The translations under genes and the position numbers were made by a program. From Aurifilum marmelostoma (Eukaryota > Ascomycota > Sordariomycetes > Diaporthales > Cryphonectriaceae), in contig JAMXSV010000028.1 of the NCBI GenBank assembly GCA_027559495.1, forward strand, positions 2,542,001 to 2,606,000: a DNA stretch of 64,000 nucleotides, given 5' to 3'. The notes below the pieces were generated by a model that made no database searches, had not been told where the DNA came from, and saw nothing but the letters and a program-made list of their open reading frames with translations. This document shows positions 34,601 to 46,700 of the stretch, in pieces (position 1 is the first letter of the stretch; each line of letters begins with the position of its first letter).

Positions 34601-34980
34601 AGCACTGGATTGGCTCATTCAGCGCCCATTGGCCATCCTCAGGCCTGGCATGAGGACACTGGAGGTTGACGTGTGTGCCGTCTGGCGAGATGGATGCAAT
34701 GATGCCATGCTTGGAGTACGCAATGGCCCTGAGATCATCTCCAGGTCAGCTCTCACTGTACAGTGTGCAAACGAGGAGACATGGGAGGGCACTCCTGGCC
34801 TTACCTGCAGCAACCACGACTCCGCATCTCGTCCACACGCTGTTGTAGCTGTTTGCTTGGAGGCCGAGGTGGGATGGGCAGGACCTCGTCGCCGAAGAGG
34901 TCGTCGTCCATCGATGTAATTCCCTCGCCGAGAGGATCCATGTGTTCCTCCATCATCATAGGCATCTTTGAAGAGGTCAT
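31673..34980 (-). CDS. MED16: Mediator complex subunit 16 (Sin4)
   Basis: Tail-module subunit of the RNA polymerase II Mediator. Five exons (34980-34805, 34728-34374, 34308-34059, 33982-32801, 32706-31673) give 998 aa with consistent phases. Introns are 65-94 nt with GTAAGG/GTAAGC/GTACGT/GTAGGT donors, and the last has a GCTAAC branch site. The N-terminal half is WD-like (AIAYSKHGIIASISPDG, LAWAPTSAPELAVIDAFGRI), the centre is helical, and the C-terminus has the Cys-rich end typical of Med16 (LRRCTRCCSVMEE, then RKCVCGGSWAAL). The start is the first ATG of the acidic N-terminus MTSSKMPMMMEEHMDP. It is divergent from the P450 across 1.16 kb. Confidence 0.92.
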
Positions 34981-36141
34981 TTGGCGGATGGACCAGGTTC
35001 AGCAGCCAGTGTTGTGGCGAGATATTCTTGGGGTTAGGGACACAGGCTCAGGCTCTAAGCCATAGCTTGCACCACCTCTTGTCGGGGCACACGCGCTGGT
35101 GGCTCTTTGTATTCAGGAGCTGTATCCTTTTCGCGCTAGCAGAGCACCATATTCAAAAAGTCGTGTTTGTGATGTCAAGGTAAACCAAACTCAGTTCATA
35201 GAAAGAGATGGGAAATAAAAAAAATTTGCCTGAAGGAAGGGCGATCTGGTTGGTTTGTGAAAGTAAGCGGGTTCCCTAAAAGACGCGCCTTGAGGCTGTC
35301 ACCAATAGCACCTCATACAGTGGTCCGCAGTGATGAGTAGAGGAAGAGAGCAAGAAGGTGGGGCGGTGACATCTTGGCAAAACTGACTAAGCATAAAAGC
35401 GGGGGTTTGCAACAGGCCATCTCCCTGCAGAACTTCTTCAAATCACAGTCCTCGGCGCACTTTGGCCTTACCCCCTCGCCAACAAGCACCAGGCCTGCTG
35501 AATCACTGGGTCATCAATCAAGCCTTGGAATTCACTGGGTAGAAAGCGAGACAAGATTGGCAAGTCTTTGTGAGTTTGTTCTGGATTTTTTGTTCAGGCG
35601 CTGGCCCCACAAGAATAAGCTGTGTGTCCATACTACATATCCCGACATGTGAAGCAACAACTCAAGCCACCTTTCTATTCCCTCTGTCTTCTGGTGGTGT
35701 TTGAAGGAGGCAACCAGTGAGGCCTCCATGCAGAATTGAATCTCGTTCTCGCTCAATCTCTCTCTAGTCTGGCTGTATTCATCATGTATCCTGGGTGTGG
35801 TATCTTTGGGCACGTCTCATGTCCATCAGGGGCAACTCTCCTGACACCCAGACAGATAAACACAGGTTACCACAGCTTGGACGCGCTAGACAGGCTGGCA
35901 GAAGGTTTGGCGAAAGACGCCAGGGCCCTACCTTGTCAGGATCCAAACAGCTGTCGTGGTTCAGTTTCCGAGATAAACTTGTGGACCCGTAGGATTCACC
36001 AACCAGCTGTGCCAGGTAGCAGCGATATTAGATATATAAGAGCTGACCTTACGCCGGCCCTCCCATCCAACCAGCGCGCTTGCGTACAATCATTCGTGTG
36101 CTGAGCATTGGGTGTTACGACACAGATGCGCAACGACGACA
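34981..36141. promoter_or_regulatory. Divergent promoter region of MED16 and the P450
   Basis: 1.16 kb between two start codons facing away from each other. No convincing open frame or known regulatory motif is visible. Confidence 0.5.
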
Positions 36142-38157
36142 ATGGCTGTCCTGTGGAATCTTGATTCGTTTGAGCCTAGTGCCGCGCTGCTGGCCTGGTC
36201 CTTCGGGATCGCGGCACTCGCCGGCTTGTTCACCTTTTCCGTGCGCCTCTATCAGGTGAGAACACAGTTTCGAAAGACAATGAAGCTGTATGACATTGTA
36301 GGTGCTCTCCTCATGCTGCTGGCTGCGGCCCGCGTCCGGGCCCGATGGTCGAGAACCAAGCTGATGGACACCAACAGCAAGGGCTCCCTCATTCTTTTCT
36401 TTTCGGCCATCTGATCCACGTGGGCAAGGCACTTGCCCCTTTCCCGAGTGACTAGTAGGTAGTATCGATGTCTTGAGAGATCTCGGGGGGATCGATTGCT
36501 GACACTCCATATCAAGTACCAAGCTTGGAGTGTGTCATGTCTTGATCAAGGCGTACCCCGAGGCCTGCGGCGAGGGTGTCATCTATATGGACACCTGGCC
36601 CTTTGGTGAAACGATGCTTTTCGTCTACCACCCAGACATGATCGCCCAGTTCACGCAAGACCCAAGCCTTCCCAAAGCACCAATGGTGTCCCGAGAGCTG
36701 AAGCCCCTGACGGATCTGCGCGATCTGGTGAGCATGGAGGGTTGGCAGTGGAAGACCTGGCGGAGCGTTTTTAATCCAGTACGTGTTGTCATCCCAGGGG
36801 TAGAAGTGCAAGCCCGTAGCAGAATGTGTGAACTGACTGGGATTTCGCAGGGGTTTTCAGCCAAGAATCTGACCGCACTGCTACCTGCCTTCCTCGAAGA
36901 GATTCAGGTGCTCAAGGAGATATTCATCCGGGCCAGCCGGACAGGTGAGGTTGTCAACATGGAAGAGACAGTTCAGAAAGCGACTGTCGACGTCATCTGC
37001 CGTGCTGCCTTGTGAGTTAAGTTTTTGTACAGACCAGGAGACCCTCTCCGGCTGACAACCTTCCAGGGGTTTGAGACTTCATAGTCAGACCAGGTCAAAT
37101 GAGTTTGTGAAGACCCTGCGGGACCAGGTATGAAGTTAGCGCAGAATACTCCGATGACTGAGGCTGTAGCTGAATTGTGTGAATTGTTCTCCAGATCTGG
37201 TGGCTCACTTGTGATTACAGCCTGGCCAATAGGCTCAAGGAGAACTTCCCACTGCGGCCCTTCATAGTGTGGAACAACAACCGCAAGATGAAGAAGTTTC
37301 TGGCCCCACTGATCGAGGAGAACATTGCCAGGTTCGACCAAGGTGAGGTCTCGCGGGTCAAGACCATCACCGACCTTGCCGTCATGGCCTACAGGACCGA
37401 GGTACAAGAGCAGACCTTTGCCGCAGGGAAACCCAAGGGGGTCGACCCTGGGTTCCTGGACGTCGCCGTGTCCCAGCTCAAGATCTTCATCTTTGCCGGG
37501 CATGACACCACGGCGTCTACCCTGTCCTTTGCGTACAGCCGGCTCTGCAGCGATGCGGCCGCGCTGGGCAGGATTCGCGCCGAGCACGATGAGGTCCTGG
37601 GTGCGGACCCGTCGCAGGCCTTTTCGCGTCTGAGCGAGAACCCGAACCTGCTCAACTCGATGCCGTACACGCAGGCCGTCGTCAAGGAGATCCTGCGGCT
37701 GTATCCGCCCGGGGCCACGGCACGCGTAGGCGGACCCGACATACTCCTGACAAACCCGGACACAGGCAAGGTCTACCCGACGGACGGCTTCATCGTGATA
37801 AGCGGCAGCACTGCGACACAGCGGCACCCGGACTACTGGGTGCGCGCCGACGAATTCCTCCCCGAGAGGTGGCTGGCGGGCGAGGGCGACCCGCTGCACC
37901 CGCGCAAGAACGCATGGCGGCCGTTCGAGCTGGGCCCGCGGAACTGCATCGGGCAGGAGCTGGCGCAGCTCGAGCTGCGGGCCATCCTGACCATGACGCT
38001 GCGGGATCTCGAGTTCGAGCCGGCGTACGCGCCGGATGCGCCCGAGGCGTTTGGGGAGAAGGCGTATCCCGTGATGGGCGTGGGTGATATCACGGGCCAC
38101 ATCAAGGATGGGTTTCCGGTGCGCGTGCGCGTGAGGAGTGTTGGCAAGTCGGCGTGA
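36142..38157 (+). CDS. Cytochrome P450 monooxygenase
   Basis: A microsomal heme-thiolate oxygenase of 559 aa. Exons: 36142-36297, 36378-36454, 36517-36778, 36851-37011, 37067-37127 and 37195-38157. An N-terminal membrane anchor (AALLAWSFGIAALAGLF) is followed by GLPHSFLFGHL. The I-helix reads AGHDTTAST near 340, the K-helix ExxR is EILR near 403, the PERF-type motif is LPERW, and the heme loop is FELGPRNCIGQELA with the Cys near 489. The overall pattern recalls fungal CYP59/StcS-like and CYP52-like enzymes, but I cannot fix the family or substrate. The two 5' introns (36298-36377, 36455-36516) were set by phase and by the GLP/FGHL signature, so the first 80 residues are less certain. No other secondary-metabolism gene lies nearby. 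Confidence 0.9.
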
Positions 38158-38173
38158 GCGTGATGACGAGAAT

Positions 38174-38223
38174 TTTCTTCTTCTTCTTCTTCTTCTTCTT
38201 CTTCTTCTTCTTCTTCTTCTTCT
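38174..38223. repeat. (TTC)n microsatellite
   Basis: About 16-17 uninterrupted TTC units directly after the P450 stop codon, probably in its 3' UTR. It is a mirror-symmetric polypyrimidine tract of the kind that can form triplex DNA. Confidence 0.95.
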
Positions 38224-39257
38224 GCTTCTTTCTCTGCCCCCAATTTGAGTGTCTGGGCTTCTGTGTGGTATCTGCCCGATTGGAAGCAGTGTAGGAGGGA
38301 AATGGATACAAAGAATAAGATTTGTACCGCTTGACTGCTGAGATGAGCCTGAAGTACATGCCCCGTGCCATTTTTTACAGCACATAACACTACGTGCTAT
38401 AGTGGTTCCAGGGTCAAGGGAGCTCAGGCCATCAGGCACAGCCAGGCCCTGCTAGCTGAATCTGGTGTATCCTGACAGGCCTGGCTCCCCTGTAAGTACC
38501 TGTCTCCACAAGGGCACCCGCGTTTCCTTAGCAACCACGAACTCTGACCCATATTCATGCGGAGCCTCTTATGGGGCCCCGGGTTGCTGTGCTACCCAGT
38601 GACGCTATTCTCATGCAACCCTTTCCAACAATGAAGTCAGAGTCCTAGCAGACAGCTGAATTTCGAGGTTTCAAGAATTGTTTTTTTTTTTTTTTGTCCC
38701 CCTCGTTTTCTTTCCTTTTCCCTTGCATTGATATTCTTTCAAGTCTTTCTCGAATCAAATTGTACCATTGCAGATGGGATATATAGGGCACCATATTCTC
38801 AAGCTTGCCGAGATTTAGATCCTCTTTATACTATGTCCTGGGAAGGGGTTCAGGCTCTTTGTATGAGGGGGTTCAGGCTCGATCACCTGCATGATGCAGT
38901 GAGACTCCGATGACAATCTCCGCTGAGGCCGCGACATAAAAAGAGCGCAGCTTAAGAGATACTGTGTTGTTTTTACTTTTTCTTTCTCCTCGAGGTCAAT
39001 GTAGCCAGCCACCTTTCAATATTTGTGAAAATTGATCTGTTCTAAATTCTGCTTGACACTGAGTAGCTCTGCTGCAGCCTGTACATTCAATTGTGCTGCA
39101 TTACACTACACTTGCTGCCTGTGTTCAATTCTCTTGCCACTGCTCATCATTTTCAGTGTCAGCCCAGTATACAATACCAATGTATTATCTTTACTATCAC
39201 AGCATATATCCGTAATTTATTCGACGTCCTTAGGAGTGTGGACTTGATGATTGTGGA

Positions 39258-39283
39258 CCCCCCCCCCCCCCAAAAAAAAAAAA
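39258..39283. repeat. C14-A12 double homopolymer
   Basis: Fourteen C followed at once by twelve A in non-coding sequence. The length is likely to be unreliable in the assembly. Confidence 0.9.
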
Positions 39284-39948
39284 CAACAAGGTCTAGTGGC
39301 CCTAGTACAAAAGCAACAACGACCAGGCCCTGCATAGCACCTGGAGAAGAGAAGTGAAGAGGGGGCCCTGCAGAAAGGCAGGCACGTAGGTACCCGCATG
39401 CCCCCGGCCTTGCAGGCGCAAGCTTTACTTTGACCTCTCATCATTCATCCAGTTTTCCCTGCCCTGCGACCCAGACCCATCCCGGAAGAAAAGGTCTCAG
39501 TTCTCAGATCCTCCTCATCCTCCCCCTTCTGCCACTCGCCACACACACCAATTTACTGTGACAATAATTCTGAAAGAGTTCCTACAGTCACAAGCACAAT
39601 ACGCAGAACAGAAAAGAGGCAAAAGAAATCCAAAGGAAACCGGCACAATGGCCTGAACAAGAAGGGTACAGTCAGGCGCCAATCCCTGCTGACGCGCGAC
39701 ACACACGCCCTCCTCCCTCTCTCCTCTCCTTGCCCGTTCCCTCATTTCAGACTAAACCTTCCTTTTCCCATCCTCCCTTCGGCGCGAGTCTCGAGGTACA
39801 CACCTGTTGTACTAGGAATCCCTCCCTGAACTCAACCAGGTCCTGGACGAGACACCCACCTTTACGCGCTCTTTTCGCGACACGCCTAGATCCCCCTCCT
39901 CTCTCCCTCTCTCCCTCCTCTCTCTCTTTCTCTCACGTGGGCCTCACA

Positions 39949-41979
39949 ATGGAAACGCCCTCCGGCAAGATCACCTCGCCCACTCCGTCATCGCCTCTGT
40001 CCGACCTGTCCTCTACTCCCTCCATGTTGTCCCCTTCCTCTCCTCTGTCGGCTCTCTCGCGATCGCCCTCATTACCGCCGCAGACCAGCTCGGCCAATAC
40101 ATCCGCCATGGACGCATCGAGCCGGTATCCTTCTCCCTCCTCCTCGGCCGCCCCCTCTGGGTGCGCCTCCCCCCTCAAGCTGCCGGATGCCGTCGAGGTC
40201 GAGGTCGGCGAGATTCAGGTCCGCACCGACGGTCAGCCCCCTGCCAAAAGGCGCAGGATCGCCCAGCGCAAACCCCGAACTACAGAGTACCTGGACCTCG
40301 ACAACCGCGACGAGGCTGGCGAGGCACACCTAGACCGCCTACTACATGTTCTGCGCACCAAGAAGAAGATTGTCGTCATTGCCGGAGCTGGTATCTCTGT
40401 CTCGGCGGGGAGTAAGTCTATACCTTGCAATGGGCCCTGCCAGGCGTGCCTGCGAAGTCTCCTCTTGGCCAGTACCATGGTGGCTGCTGACATAAATGAC
40501 CACCCAGTTCCCGATTTCCGTTCCAGCGAGGGCCTCTTCAGAACGCTCAAGGACAAGCACAAGATCAAGGGCGGCGGCAAGGCCCTCTTTGACGCCTCGG
40601 TCTACAAGGACGACAAGTCCACCGCAGAATTTCATAAAATGGTTCGTGACCTGTCACGCCTCACCAAGGAGGCCAAGCCCACGGCTTTCCACCACATGCT
40701 GGCCACCATTGCCCACGAAGGCCGCCTACTGCGTCTGTACACCCAGAACGTCGACTGTCTGGATACCTCTCTCGAGCCTCTGGCGACCACCATACCGCTG
40801 CCCCCCAAGAAGCCCTGGCCAGTCACGATCCAGGTCCACGGTGGACTGCAGAAGATGCAGTGCACCAAGTGCAATCATGTCGCTAAATTCGACGGGAACC
40901 TCTTCCAGGGACCAGAACCCCCCCTGTGTGGAGTGTGCAAGGAGCAGGATGACGTGCGCACGAAATTTGCGGGGAAGCGGAGCCATGGCGTTGGGCGATT
41001 GAGGCCGCGCATGGTCCTTTACAACGAGTTCAATCCCGACGGTGATGCTATCGGGAGTGTCTCCGAGGCCGATCTCAAGAAGGTGCCTGACGCTGTCATT
41101 GTGGTGGGCACGAGCCTTAAGATCCCAGGCGTGAGACGAATCGTCCAGGTCTTGTGCCGGGCGACGCGCTCAACACGAGATGGGTTTACTGCTTGGATCA
41201 ACCTTGATCCCGAGCCTCAGAATCCCGACGTCAAGGATCTGTGGGACCTTGTCGTCCGCGGAAAGTCGGACGACATAGCCAGCCTGTTGAACCTCCCCCA
41301 CTGGGATTGTGAGGATGTTGGTGCCGACACAGAAGAGTACATGGTCTCCGGCTCGGCCGAGAAGGAGGAGCAGTGCGAGCAACGGTTGAGCCGCGACAAG
41401 ATCGACGTGGTTCTCGACGCCAAGAAGCGCTCTTACCTTGACTTTGGGGATGCAGGCGACAGCAAGCCCATCAGCATCCCTGACCTCAAGTCGAAGCTCG
41501 TGGACAAGGTCGTCGAGAAATCCCTTCCGACCCCAAGCGCGAGCCCTCGCCAGGGCTCGCCTCTGCCTCGCAAAACGCTACCCAAGGCCAAGACCAAGCA
41601 GAGTACACTTACCTTTGGTACAGCAGCCGGTGCCAAGGAGGCCAGCGCATCGAAGGCGACAAAGAAGAGGTCTAGGCAGCCGCGGAAGGATACAAAGACC
41701 AAGAACGAGATCACAAAAACCTTCAAGGCGACCAAGGGGCCGACCAAGGCAGAAAAGACGACCAAGGAGCCGATACACCTGGTCAAGCACGAGTACGAGC
41801 CCATGGACAAGATGTCGCAAGAATCAGACAGCCTGCGCCAGTGGCTACCCGAGCTGCGACCCGACATCAAGGACGTGGACAACTTTGTATATCAGCGAGC
41901 AGATGCTTCGTACAGCGAGCCAAGCCTTCAGACCGTTTCGATCCAATTGGGCGATCCCGCGACCACCGAGTCCAATTAG
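39949..41979 (+). CDS. Sir2-family NAD-dependent deacetylase, Hst3/Hst4 type
   Basis: A nuclear sirtuin of 644 aa from two exons (39949-40411 and 40508-41979). I start at the ATG of METPSG, because upstream frame is CT-rich leader. The first 125 residues are Ser/Pro-rich with a PPAKRRR basic patch. The Rossmann/NAD site reads IVVIAGAGISVSAG, then IPDFRSSEGLFRT only after splicing. YTQNVD and VHGG (catalytic His) follow, with zinc Cys pairs CTKC and CGVC, then GTSLKIPGVRRIV. Phrases such as KRSHGVGRLRPRMVLYNE match the Hst3/Hst4 branch, which removes H3K56 acetylation after replication. The C-terminal third is Lys-rich and disordered. The intron is 96 nt and stop-free in frame. Confidence 0.93.
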   Translation: METPSGKITSPTPSSPLSDLSSTPSMLSPSSPLSALSRSPSLPPQTSSANTSAMDASSRYPSPSSSAAPSGCASPLKLPDAVEVEVGEIQVRTDGQPPAKRRRIAQRKPRTTEYLDLDNRDEAGEAHLDRLLHVLRTKKKIVVIAGAGISVSAGSKSIPCNGPCQACLRSLLLASTMVAADINDHPVPDFRSSEGLFRTLKDKHKIKGGGKALFDASVYKDDKSTAEFHKMVRDLSRLTKEAKPTAFHHMLATIAHEGRLLRLYTQNVDCLDTSLEPLATTIPLPPKKPWPVTIQVHGGLQKMQCTKCNHVAKFDGNLFQGPEPPLCGVCKEQDDVRTKFAGKRSHGVGRLRPRMVLYNEFNPDGDAIGSVSEADLKKVPDAVIVVGTSLKIPGVRRIVQVLCRATRSTRDGFTAWINLDPEPQNPDVKDLWDLVVRGKSDDIASLLNLPHWDCEDVGADTEEYMVSGSAEKEEQCEQRLSRDKIDVVLDAKKRSYLDFGDAGDSKPISIPDLKSKLVDKVVEKSLPTPSASPRQGSPLPRKTLPKAKTKQSTLTFGTAAGAKEASASKATKKRSRQPRKDTKTKNEITKTFKATKGPTKAEKTTKEPIHLVKHEYEPMDKMSQESDSLRQWLPELRPDIKDVDNFVYQRADASYSEPSLQTVSIQLGDPATTESN

Positions 41980-43717
41980 AGGCGGCCCCGCAGCGTAATT
42001 ATGGCGCCTTGAGTCCTGCTCTGGTGGCCACGTCAGGCCTAGAACAATGATTCTGAGGACAACCACAAACCACGATGCGAGATACCCCTATGCGTTCAAG
42101 GAGAAAACAGGTATCGAAAGACCAGGGCTCCTCCGTTTAGAACGGCACAGAAAGCGAGAAACCACACATCCAAGTCAACAACCATCCAAGAAGAGACGTT
42201 CTTCTCGGAAGAACCTACTACACCTCAACCATGTCACTACCTCTCGAACTGTATGAAACTGCACCTACTACACTTTGTGTTGAATCGAGAGGCTCCTGCC
42301 CTTTGCTTTGATTTGCTACCGGATATTGATTGCATTCATGGCTTTGGTTGTCTTGATAGACGGATATGTCAAGTAATTTTCCCACATGCCAGCGTGGCGT
42401 TGCAGAGAAATCATCAGGTCATGAGGACGAGCTCACGGGGGAAGACCGAACGAAGGAGACGCACATCCGTTTGAGGAAGCAGGAGGGGAGGTATGGGAGA
42501 CGTCGGCGCCTTATCGCCAGACGTTACGATTTGTGAACATATTTACCAATCGCTGGTCACACGATCCACGCACACCAGGGTTTGTTCCTGCTGTCGCGGT
42601 GTTAGCAGTAATTGATATCCGTTTCAAAGTCAAGTTCTGTTCTCATGTTATCGTGATTCTGACGTCCAAATCGTGACATGACATGGCTGAGCCTACCTGA
42701 AAAGACAGCTTGTTGCGTGCTGACCTGGCTGGCTGGCTGGCTGGCTGGCTGGCCATCTCTCAGTAGATCATGCAATGCCTCCCTCAAACAAACCACCTCG
42801 AGGGCGGAAGCTGCGTCCGTGACTTGTAATGGCTTTCTGGACCCGACGGACGGGAACACATTCCCCAGTCGAGTTCAACACTGCGTGCAAGAAGTCCAGT
42901 TGCATGCACACTCTCAGGCATGAGCGGGGGGGCACTTTTCGGCCCGCGGTCAGTCATTCACCTTCAGACAGGACAGGCACGTAGAACATATCACACCCAT
43001 GCATCAAGACCTCAAACTTTGGATTCTTTTTTTGGTTTGATTTAATATCTCGTGATACTTCCGGACCTGGGCAAGCTACATGGATAGATAGCTCAGACTC
43101 CTCCCTAGGCCACAGGACAAGACTCAGGCGGCGGGCTCTTCAATGACCCGCCCAATCTCAACCGTGATTTTCGAAGAAAAAACTGATACACTTTGTGACC
43201 TCGAATCGCATGTGAGGTCACGCCGCCAAACTGAACACCATCCCAGTGCATCGAAAGACCCCTCCTCCCACAGAATTTGGACTCCAGACCACACAACCAC
43301 GCGACCCACAAATACTCATTGCCACCATGACCAGCTGAATGTGCCATGTGAGAAATGAAACTCCCCGAAAGGCTGTCCTGCCAACTGCGAAGGGACAACG
43401 ACGAAACTCAAATCTTCTCTCTTTTTCGCTTGGTAAGCAAGCACTGATTCCTATACAGGAACGATGCATCTGTGTAAAAGAAAAAGCAATCAAAGCCACA
43501 CCCAACCCAATTTATCTGCTTTATGTTACTCCCCGGGGAATGTGATTTGTTGACCACAACCAAGTAACGCCATCTCATGTTTCCAGTACGCCGGAATAAT
43601 GCTGCCTATTATGAGGCACGGCGGTTCTCGCCGCAAAAAGCTGAAAGCGGCCGACAATGTTGTCCGCTCTCGGTGGAGCAGACGCTCGTAAAGTATGGGC
43701 CACATCAACTCGAGCAC
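41980..43717. other. Intergenic between sirtuin and CHD1 3' ends; no gene seen
   Basis: 1.7 kb of spacer between convergent genes, with a (CTGG)n run at 42725-42753. Open frames are short and patternless. Confidence 0.6.
42725..42753. repeat. (CTGG)n tetranucleotide repeat
   Basis: Seven tandem CTGG units in non-coding sequence. Confidence 0.95.
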
Positions 43718-46700
43718 CTAGTAGGGGGTGTGTCGGTGCTGTTGGGTGCTGGGGCTCCATGAAGGTCTCGGCCGGTCGACCAATGACTGGCCACGGTCAC
43801 GATCCCGGCGGAAGCTCAGGCGGTCTCCGTTCTCGTAGGCGCGGTGCCTATCATCGCGACGGTAGTCACGGCGTGTGTCTTCGCTTGGCTCTCGTCGAGC
43901 CTCTCTTCGCTCCCGACGACGTCGCTCGTCTTCGACATCGATCTCTCCGTCCTCGAGGTCTTCTCGTCTCTTGGCTTGCAGCTTCTCGTCATCGACCTTC
44001 TTGTCCTTCTCTCGGAGGTCGCGGTACATTCTGGAGAGCCTCTTGCCTGTGACTTCGACCTCGCCAATGGGCCATACGGTGGCCAGGAAATCCCTAGATC
44101 TGCGATTAGTAATTGTTTTGAGCAGAAATGAAACGATCTTCTCTTACCAGAATTGTGGCATCAGACCCTCCAGCTGCTCACGGGGAAGTCCGGCATCTCG
44201 AAGGCCGATAAGGTGATTGCCAATCTGTCGCAGCTCAGAGCCCATCGTCCTCGCACGCTCCTTGGCCGAAGGCATGTGTTCGGCCGTCGTGAGCATGATA
44301 CGTTCGAAGTTGCCTCGCACAGGCTTCAGCAGCGACCAGATGAGGTGCTCGTTGTTAGCCGAGTCCAGCTTCTCGTCGTCGAGCTCCATCAGACGATTGA
44401 AGCGCCGTACAGAGTCCTCGCGGGCCTTCTTGAGGCGTTCGAGGGCGTCAGGACCGAGCTTAGCACGAGCTTTGTCGTCCTTGTGTCGGGCTTCGCCGTG
44501 GCCGTGCTCAGTGCGGCGGTGCTTGTTGTGCCGATCTTGGTGGTCGTCTAGGTGCTTCCTCTTGTGCTCGGGGCGCGGTGTCCCTCGATCGTCTGCCAGG
44601 CTTCGAGACCGGTACGCGTCACTAAGGTGCGCTCCCATGCGCTCCCGATTTCGCTCCCTGTTCTGTGCCGACTTCTTGGTGTACCCAGGAGCGGGCGAAG
44701 CAGAAGCCGAATTGGCGTCGCTGCGACGGTGGCCGTTGACAAGATTCTTCTTGCTGCGGTGGTGATTCTCCACAGCTTTCTTGTAGTTCGCATCGTCCGA
44801 GTGCTTGGCCATCAAGACAGACAGGAGGTATTCTGAACGACGAACCAGATGAACGGCACCAGGAGACTGAATGTTCTTTTCTGAGGCATTCTTGCGCTCC
44901 TCTTTCTTGTCCACCCGGTGCTCCTCCAGGAAGAACTTGTCTGCCATGTTCAGTTCCTTGTCGTCCCTGATCTGAGTCCAGGCGCCGAAACCGTACTTGT
45001 CTATGCCGATCAGCAGCATGCCATCCTCGCGAGCGCCCCATTCGCAAGTGTAGTGTGCGGCTTTGGCTGCCTCTGGCAGTCGGAAGTTGAGAGGGTTCGC
45101 CTGTTCTTGCAGGACTTGGCGCAGAAGCCTCATCTGCGGTGGTCTCTCTAGGACCGTCTCCGCATTGACCTTTCTAACCTCGCCAAAGTCGACGAGCACA
45201 GCCTTCTTGTCCTTCTTCGCAAGCTGCTTGCCTGTGCGTTCCTCTTCCTCACGAACCCTATCATTGCTGATGTCGACAGCAGCCTGGCAATCAGCGACAA
45301 GTCTGTCGACGATACCTTGGAGGAAGTCAGGGTCGCGGTCGGAGAGTCGGGCCTCGTGAATGACCTCTTCAGCGCGATCGTTCATGGAGCCGTAACGGAA
45401 GAAGGCGCGAATGAGGTTCCGCGTTTCCTTCTCGTTGAGAGGCCGTCGCGGATCAGACAGAAGAGCCCGCTGCTCTTCAAGTTCGGCAAGTTCTTGCCTC
45501 TCTCTCTCGCGCTTCTTTGCCAGGCGGTCAGCCCTATCATTGTCGGTAGTCTTCTTGACATTCTTTAGTGTCGCCTTTCGAGGAGCATTCTCTTCTCTGG
45601 CTTTGGCGAGGAATGCATCATGCTGCTTCTTCTCCTCCTCAGCCTTAACAACAGCAAGCTGGTCGGCAGGGATGATCTGGTCCCAGTCAAGAGCCGTTTC
45701 GTCGACTTTGACGTCAGTCACTTGCATCCAGTTGTCCCAGTCAATGCCGCCCGTGCTCAGATTAAGCTTATCGTCAACGGCAGTCTTGGTTTCCTCGGCC
45801 TGCTCCAGGATGGCATCGATGTCAAGCTGCTCTAGCTTCTCCTGGTTGCCCGACTGCTCGAACAGGTTCTGAGACCGCATCTTGAGGATCATCTGGATGT
45901 CCTCGGCCGTCTTCGCCTCGTCCACCTTGAGTCCTCGGTCCTTGAACTGTTCACGAAGAGCTTTACCTTCGTCCGTGACACCGGCTTGGATCGTCAGATA
46001 CTCGAGGAATAGCTTGTTACGAGCTCTCTTAACAACTTCTTCCTCGATGGTCTGTTTCGCGACGAGCCGGTAGACACTGACCGGTTTCTTCTGACCGATA
46101 CGGTGAGCTCGTGCCATGGCCTGAAGGTCAGCCTGCGGGTTCCAGTCTGAATCATAGATGATGACAGTGTCGGCGGTCATGAGATTGATTCCGAGGCCAC
46201 CCGCGCGGGTTGACAACAAAAAGCAGAAATCCTCGCTGCCCTCAGCATTGAAGTGATTGATCGCCATGCGCCGGGGGCCAGCGGGTATAGTACCATCAAG
46301 CCTCTGGAACTGATAGCCACGTATGCGGAGGTAATCTCCGAGGATGTCAAGCATCTTAACCATCTGGCTGAAGATCAGCACGCGGTGGCCGTCCTTCCTG
46401 AGCTTGGTGAGAAGTTGATCAAGAAGCATCATCTTGCCACTGCTCGTGATCAGGCCCTTGATACCGTCCTCACGGCGCGTGCTGCCGTTCAGCACTCTCT
46501 CCTCGACGCCATGGAACATGTATGGATGATTGCTGATCTTCTTCAGCTCCATCATGATGTTGAGAAGGGACTGCTTTTGGCCATTGGCATCCTTCAGAGC
46601 CGCATAGTTGCGAGTGAGGATGTTCTTGTAGTACTCCAGCTGTACGTCGGACAACTCCACGCGGATGATCTTCTCGGTCTTAGGTGGCAGGTCAGACTCG

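Larger units (their letters stand above)
38158..39948. other. Intergenic with microsatellites; no gene seen
   Basis: 1.8 kb with the P450 3' flank and the sirtuin promoter. It holds a TTC repeat (38174-38223), T15 (38681-38695), C14 followed by A12 (39258-39283), and a CT-rich leader just before the sirtuin start (39895-39935). Confidence 0.6.

Noticed and set aside
36142..38157. Secondary-metabolite gene cluster around the P450
   Set aside because: No synthase, transporter, tailoring enzyme or dedicated regulator is adjacent; its neighbours are MED16 and a sirtuin.
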